A stretch of 64,000 nt of DNA from an uncultured Bacteroides sp. (GTDB lineage: Bacteria > Bacteroidota > Bacteroidia > Bacteroidales > Bacteroidaceae). Shown here piece after piece: positions 62,177 through 64,000 of this stretch. Each line of letters starts with the position of its first letter. Position 1 is the stretch's first letter. The notes under the pieces are model-generated. The model searched no databases. It was not told the origin of the DNA and saw only the letters and a list, made by a program, of their open reading frames with translations. The stretch spans positions 1 through 64,000 of the forward strand of contig CALADS010000071.1 in NCBI GenBank assembly GCA_937890825.1, given 5' to 3'. A program made the position numbers and the translations under genes.

Positions 62177-63643
62177 ATGAAAAGAACCATCTATACTACC
62201 TTATTGATAGCTGCTGCCTGCTTCGGTGCGCAGGCACAGGAAGGAAACCTCACCCGTGTGCAGGTGAACCGGGAATCCGTACAGAAGACAGGCAGAACCA
62301 TGCAGCTAGATTTGTTACTGGACTTCAGCCAGCTGAAGGTGAGCCGGCAGCGCAGCGTGCGCCTTACGCCGGCCATCGTGCAGCAGGAAGGCAACCAGGA
62401 AGTGGTGCTGCAGCCCATCGTGATAGACGGACGCATCCGCAGCCGCATACACCAGCGCCAGCAAGCCCTGACCGGCCGCTCCGAAGCTACTGAAGGGGCT
62501 TATACCGTACTGAAGAGTGGCGAGACGCTGCCCGACACCTTGCGCTACCGGGCCACCGTGACCTACGAGCCCTGGATGACGCAGAGCCGCCTGGTGATCC
62601 GTGAACAGGTGACCGGCTGCCGGGAATGCGAAGAAGGCCGGGAAGAGATGACCGTGCGCCAACCGTTCTACACCCCCTATGTGCCGCATTATGCCACTAC
62701 CTACCTGACCCCCGAAAAAGAAGAGGTAAAGGTGCGCAACGAAGTACGGGTGGCCCGCCTGCAGTTCCGCTGGGACAGCTACCGGGTAGAGGCCAAGTAT
62801 AAAGGCAACCAGCAGGAGCTGAACACCGTGAGCGAATCCATCGAACTGGTAAAGGATAACCCCGACCTCACCATCAAGGGCATCTACATCACTGGCTACG
62901 CTTCGCCCGAAGGTAAGGCCAGCTACAACCAGCGCTTGTCTATCCAGCGTGCCGAAGCGCTGGCCCGCTATGCGCAGAAAGACACCAAGACCCAGGCCAG
63001 CCTGTGGCATGTGGTGGGAGGCGGTGAAGACTGGGAAGGTTTCCGCCGCGAGATGACGCAACATCCCGACCTGCTGGATCCCGAACAGGCACTGAAGATA
63101 TACGACTCTTGCAAGGACGACCCCGACGAATGCGAAAGACGCATCCGCTTCCTGATACCCGCCGGCGAAAAGCGCCAGCGGCTGATGGACGAGGTGTACG
63201 GTCCTCTGCGCCGCAACGAATACCGCATAGAGTACGAGGTGCGCGGCTTCAATCTGGAAGAAGCACGGGAGCAAATCAAGACCCGCCCCGACCTGCTGAG
63301 CGTGGAAGAAATCTACACGGTGGCGCAGAGCTATGAAAAAGGCAGTGCCGCATATCACGAAACCATGCTGACCGCCGCCCGCACGTATCCGGCCAATCCG
63401 GCAGCCATCGTCAACGCTGCCCACCTGCTGATAGAGGAAGGCCAGACAGGCGAAGCCATTCAATTAATGGAAGCCTCGGAAGCCGCCCAAGCTCCGCAGG
63501 TACTGAATGCCCTCGGCGTGGCCTATGCCCACGAGAAGCAGTACACCCGCGCCCAGGAACTGTTCCAACAGGCAGAACAGGCCGGCAGCCAGGATGCCAA
63601 GATCAACCTGAGAGAGATTCAGGAAGTCATCAACGACTTATAA
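62177..63643 (+). CDS. DUF3868 / OmpA-like protein of the fimbrial locus
   Basis: The 488-residue protein starts at an ATG with an AGGAGG site. It has a signal peptide (FGAQAQEG), an N-terminal DUF3868 domain, a central OmpA-like segment (IKGIYITGYASPEGKASYNQRLSIQRAEALARY) that probably binds peptidoglycan, and C-terminal TPR-like repeats (NALGVAYAHEKQYTRAQELFQQAEQAG). It follows the DUF3575 gene by 14 bases and is likely an assembly or anchoring factor for the fimbriae encoded next. Confidence 0.88.
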   Translation: MKRTIYTTLLIAAACFGAQAQEGNLTRVQVNRESVQKTGRTMQLDLLLDFSQLKVSRQRSVRLTPAIVQQEGNQEVVLQPIVIDGRIRSRIHQRQQALTGRSEATEGAYTVLKSGETLPDTLRYRATVTYEPWMTQSRLVIREQVTGCRECEEGREEMTVRQPFYTPYVPHYATTYLTPEKEEVKVRNEVRVARLQFRWDSYRVEAKYKGNQQELNTVSESIELVKDNPDLTIKGIYITGYASPEGKASYNQRLSIQRAEALARYAQKDTKTQASLWHVVGGGEDWEGFRREMTQHPDLLDPEQALKIYDSCKDDPDECERRIRFLIPAGEKRQRLMDEVYGPLRRNEYRIEYEVRGFNLEEAREQIKTRPDLLSVEEIYTVAQSYEKGSAAYHETMLTAARTYPANPAAIVNAAHLLIEEGQTGEAIQLMEASEAAQAPQVLNALGVAYAHEKQYTRAQELFQQAEQAGSQDAKINLREIQEVINDL

Positions 63644-63686
63644 AGTGAAAATAAACATATTCATTAACTAACTTAATTTTAATAGT

Positions 63687-64000
63687 ATGAAACTAAACAA
63701 ATTCTTTATGCTGGGTCTGGCTGGATTGGCATTCGCAGCATGTAGTAGTGATGATGAAGTGTCATCAGCTGGCTTGGACGGCGATGCTGTAGTTCGGGTT
63801 AACATCGTAACAGCAGGTAGCACAAGAGCGGTGGATACTCCGGTAGCAGGAGAAGATTTGTCAGAACAAGCTGTGGTAGTTAACAAACTAACTTTGACCC
63901 TGACTGCAGAAAAAGGCGGTAAGAGTATAACTATTGATAAGCCTAATGAGAAGGGCGAAACAGTCTTAGAGCAAGCCCAAGGCGTTATGTTTGAAGCTGT
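63687..64000 (+). CDS. FimA/Mfa1-type fimbrial subunit lipoprotein (partial)
   Basis: The visible 104 residues run off the right edge. A lipoprotein signal (KFFMLGLAGLAFAACSSDD, lipid cysteine at residue 19) precedes an S-T-R-A-V-D region like the arginine processing site of Bacteroidales fimbrillins, then a beta-rich start of the subunit (VVVNKLTLTLTAEKGGKSI). Fimbrillin subunits of this type are exported as lipoproteins, cut by an Arg-specific protease, and polymerised by strand exchange. Confidence 0.8.
   Translation, partial: MKLNKFFMLGLAGLAFAACSSDDEVSSAGLDGDAVVRVNIVTAGSTRAVDTPVAGEDLSEQAVVVNKLTLTLTAEKGGKSITIDKPNEKGETVLEQAQGVMFEA

Noticed and set aside
62315..63463. 382-residue leftward ORF
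   Set aside because: Antisense shadow of the GC-rich DUF3868 gene; its composition follows the coding strand and it has no promoter or ribosome site.

Overview
The window reads as a chromosomal segment of a Bacteroidales gut bacterium, most likely Bacteroides or Phocaeicola. Supporting signs are many promoters of the Bacteroides type (TTTG, about 20 bases, TAnnTTTG), frequent absence of a strong Shine-Dalgarno site, a histidine-use operon with a stand-alone cyclodeaminase, a pectin-degrading enzyme cluster, and a FimA/Mfa-type fimbrial locus with DUF3575 and DUF3868 proteins. The only RNA gene seen is tRNA-Leu(UAG) at 59621-59702. No rRNA, CRISPR array or intact insertion sequence is present.

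Layout. 1-1033 has no convincing gene but holds pairs of degenerate direct repeats. 1110-3523 carries a MATE efflux pump, whose 5' end looks frameshifted in a G7 tract, and an MscS channel. 3661-9260 is a small unknown gene followed by the threonine operon thrA / PGM-like putative homoserine kinase / thrC, read leftward behind a short Thr/Met/Ile-rich leader peptide. 9479-12121 holds L-asparaginase and radA. 12137-18152 holds a secreted SGNH hydrolase, a LysO-type exporter split into two ORFs, and an MBOAT acyltransferase operon with two more SGNH proteins. 18299-25036 is a TetR-controlled RND efflux operon. 25155-31477 is the hut operon. 31755-34045 holds another SGNH hydrolase and a head-to-head scar where uxuA and an AraC-family gene have both lost their 5' ends. 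34251-35174 is corA, followed by an unusual array of four 17-base palindromes with an exact 21-base period.

35340-43854 is a four-gene leftward pectin/rhamnogalacturonan operon (GH2, GH28, PL22-like, PL26-like) without SusC/SusD or a regulator in view. 44054-52204 is housekeeping: cdaA, folP, murF, a VanZ-like protein, a LolD-type ATPase, tcdA, a Na+/H+ antiporter and asd. 52205-52636 is a graveyard with an IS200/IS605-type transposase remnant. 52637-59551 holds an FKBP-like lipoprotein, glyS, a type IIA topoisomerase A subunit, a DUF3316 protein and an S41 peptidase. The right end (59621-64000) holds tRNA-Leu, a CYTH protein with a 43-residue membrane protein, a membrane-anchored AraC-type regulator ending in a G9 tract, and the start of a fimbrial operon that runs off the edge.

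Links between genes. ThrA, the PGM-like protein and ThrC cover aspartate to threonine, and asd at 51203 supplies the missing aspartate-semialdehyde step from a separate locus. The hut genes convert histidine to glutamate by the formiminotransferase route. The pectin operon should release galactose, rhamnogalacturonan and galacturonate fragments, whose downstream use would need uxuA, which here is truncated. Most interesting leads: the 21-base-period palindrome array, the threonine leader, the two G-tract loci, and the uxuA/AraC deletion scar.
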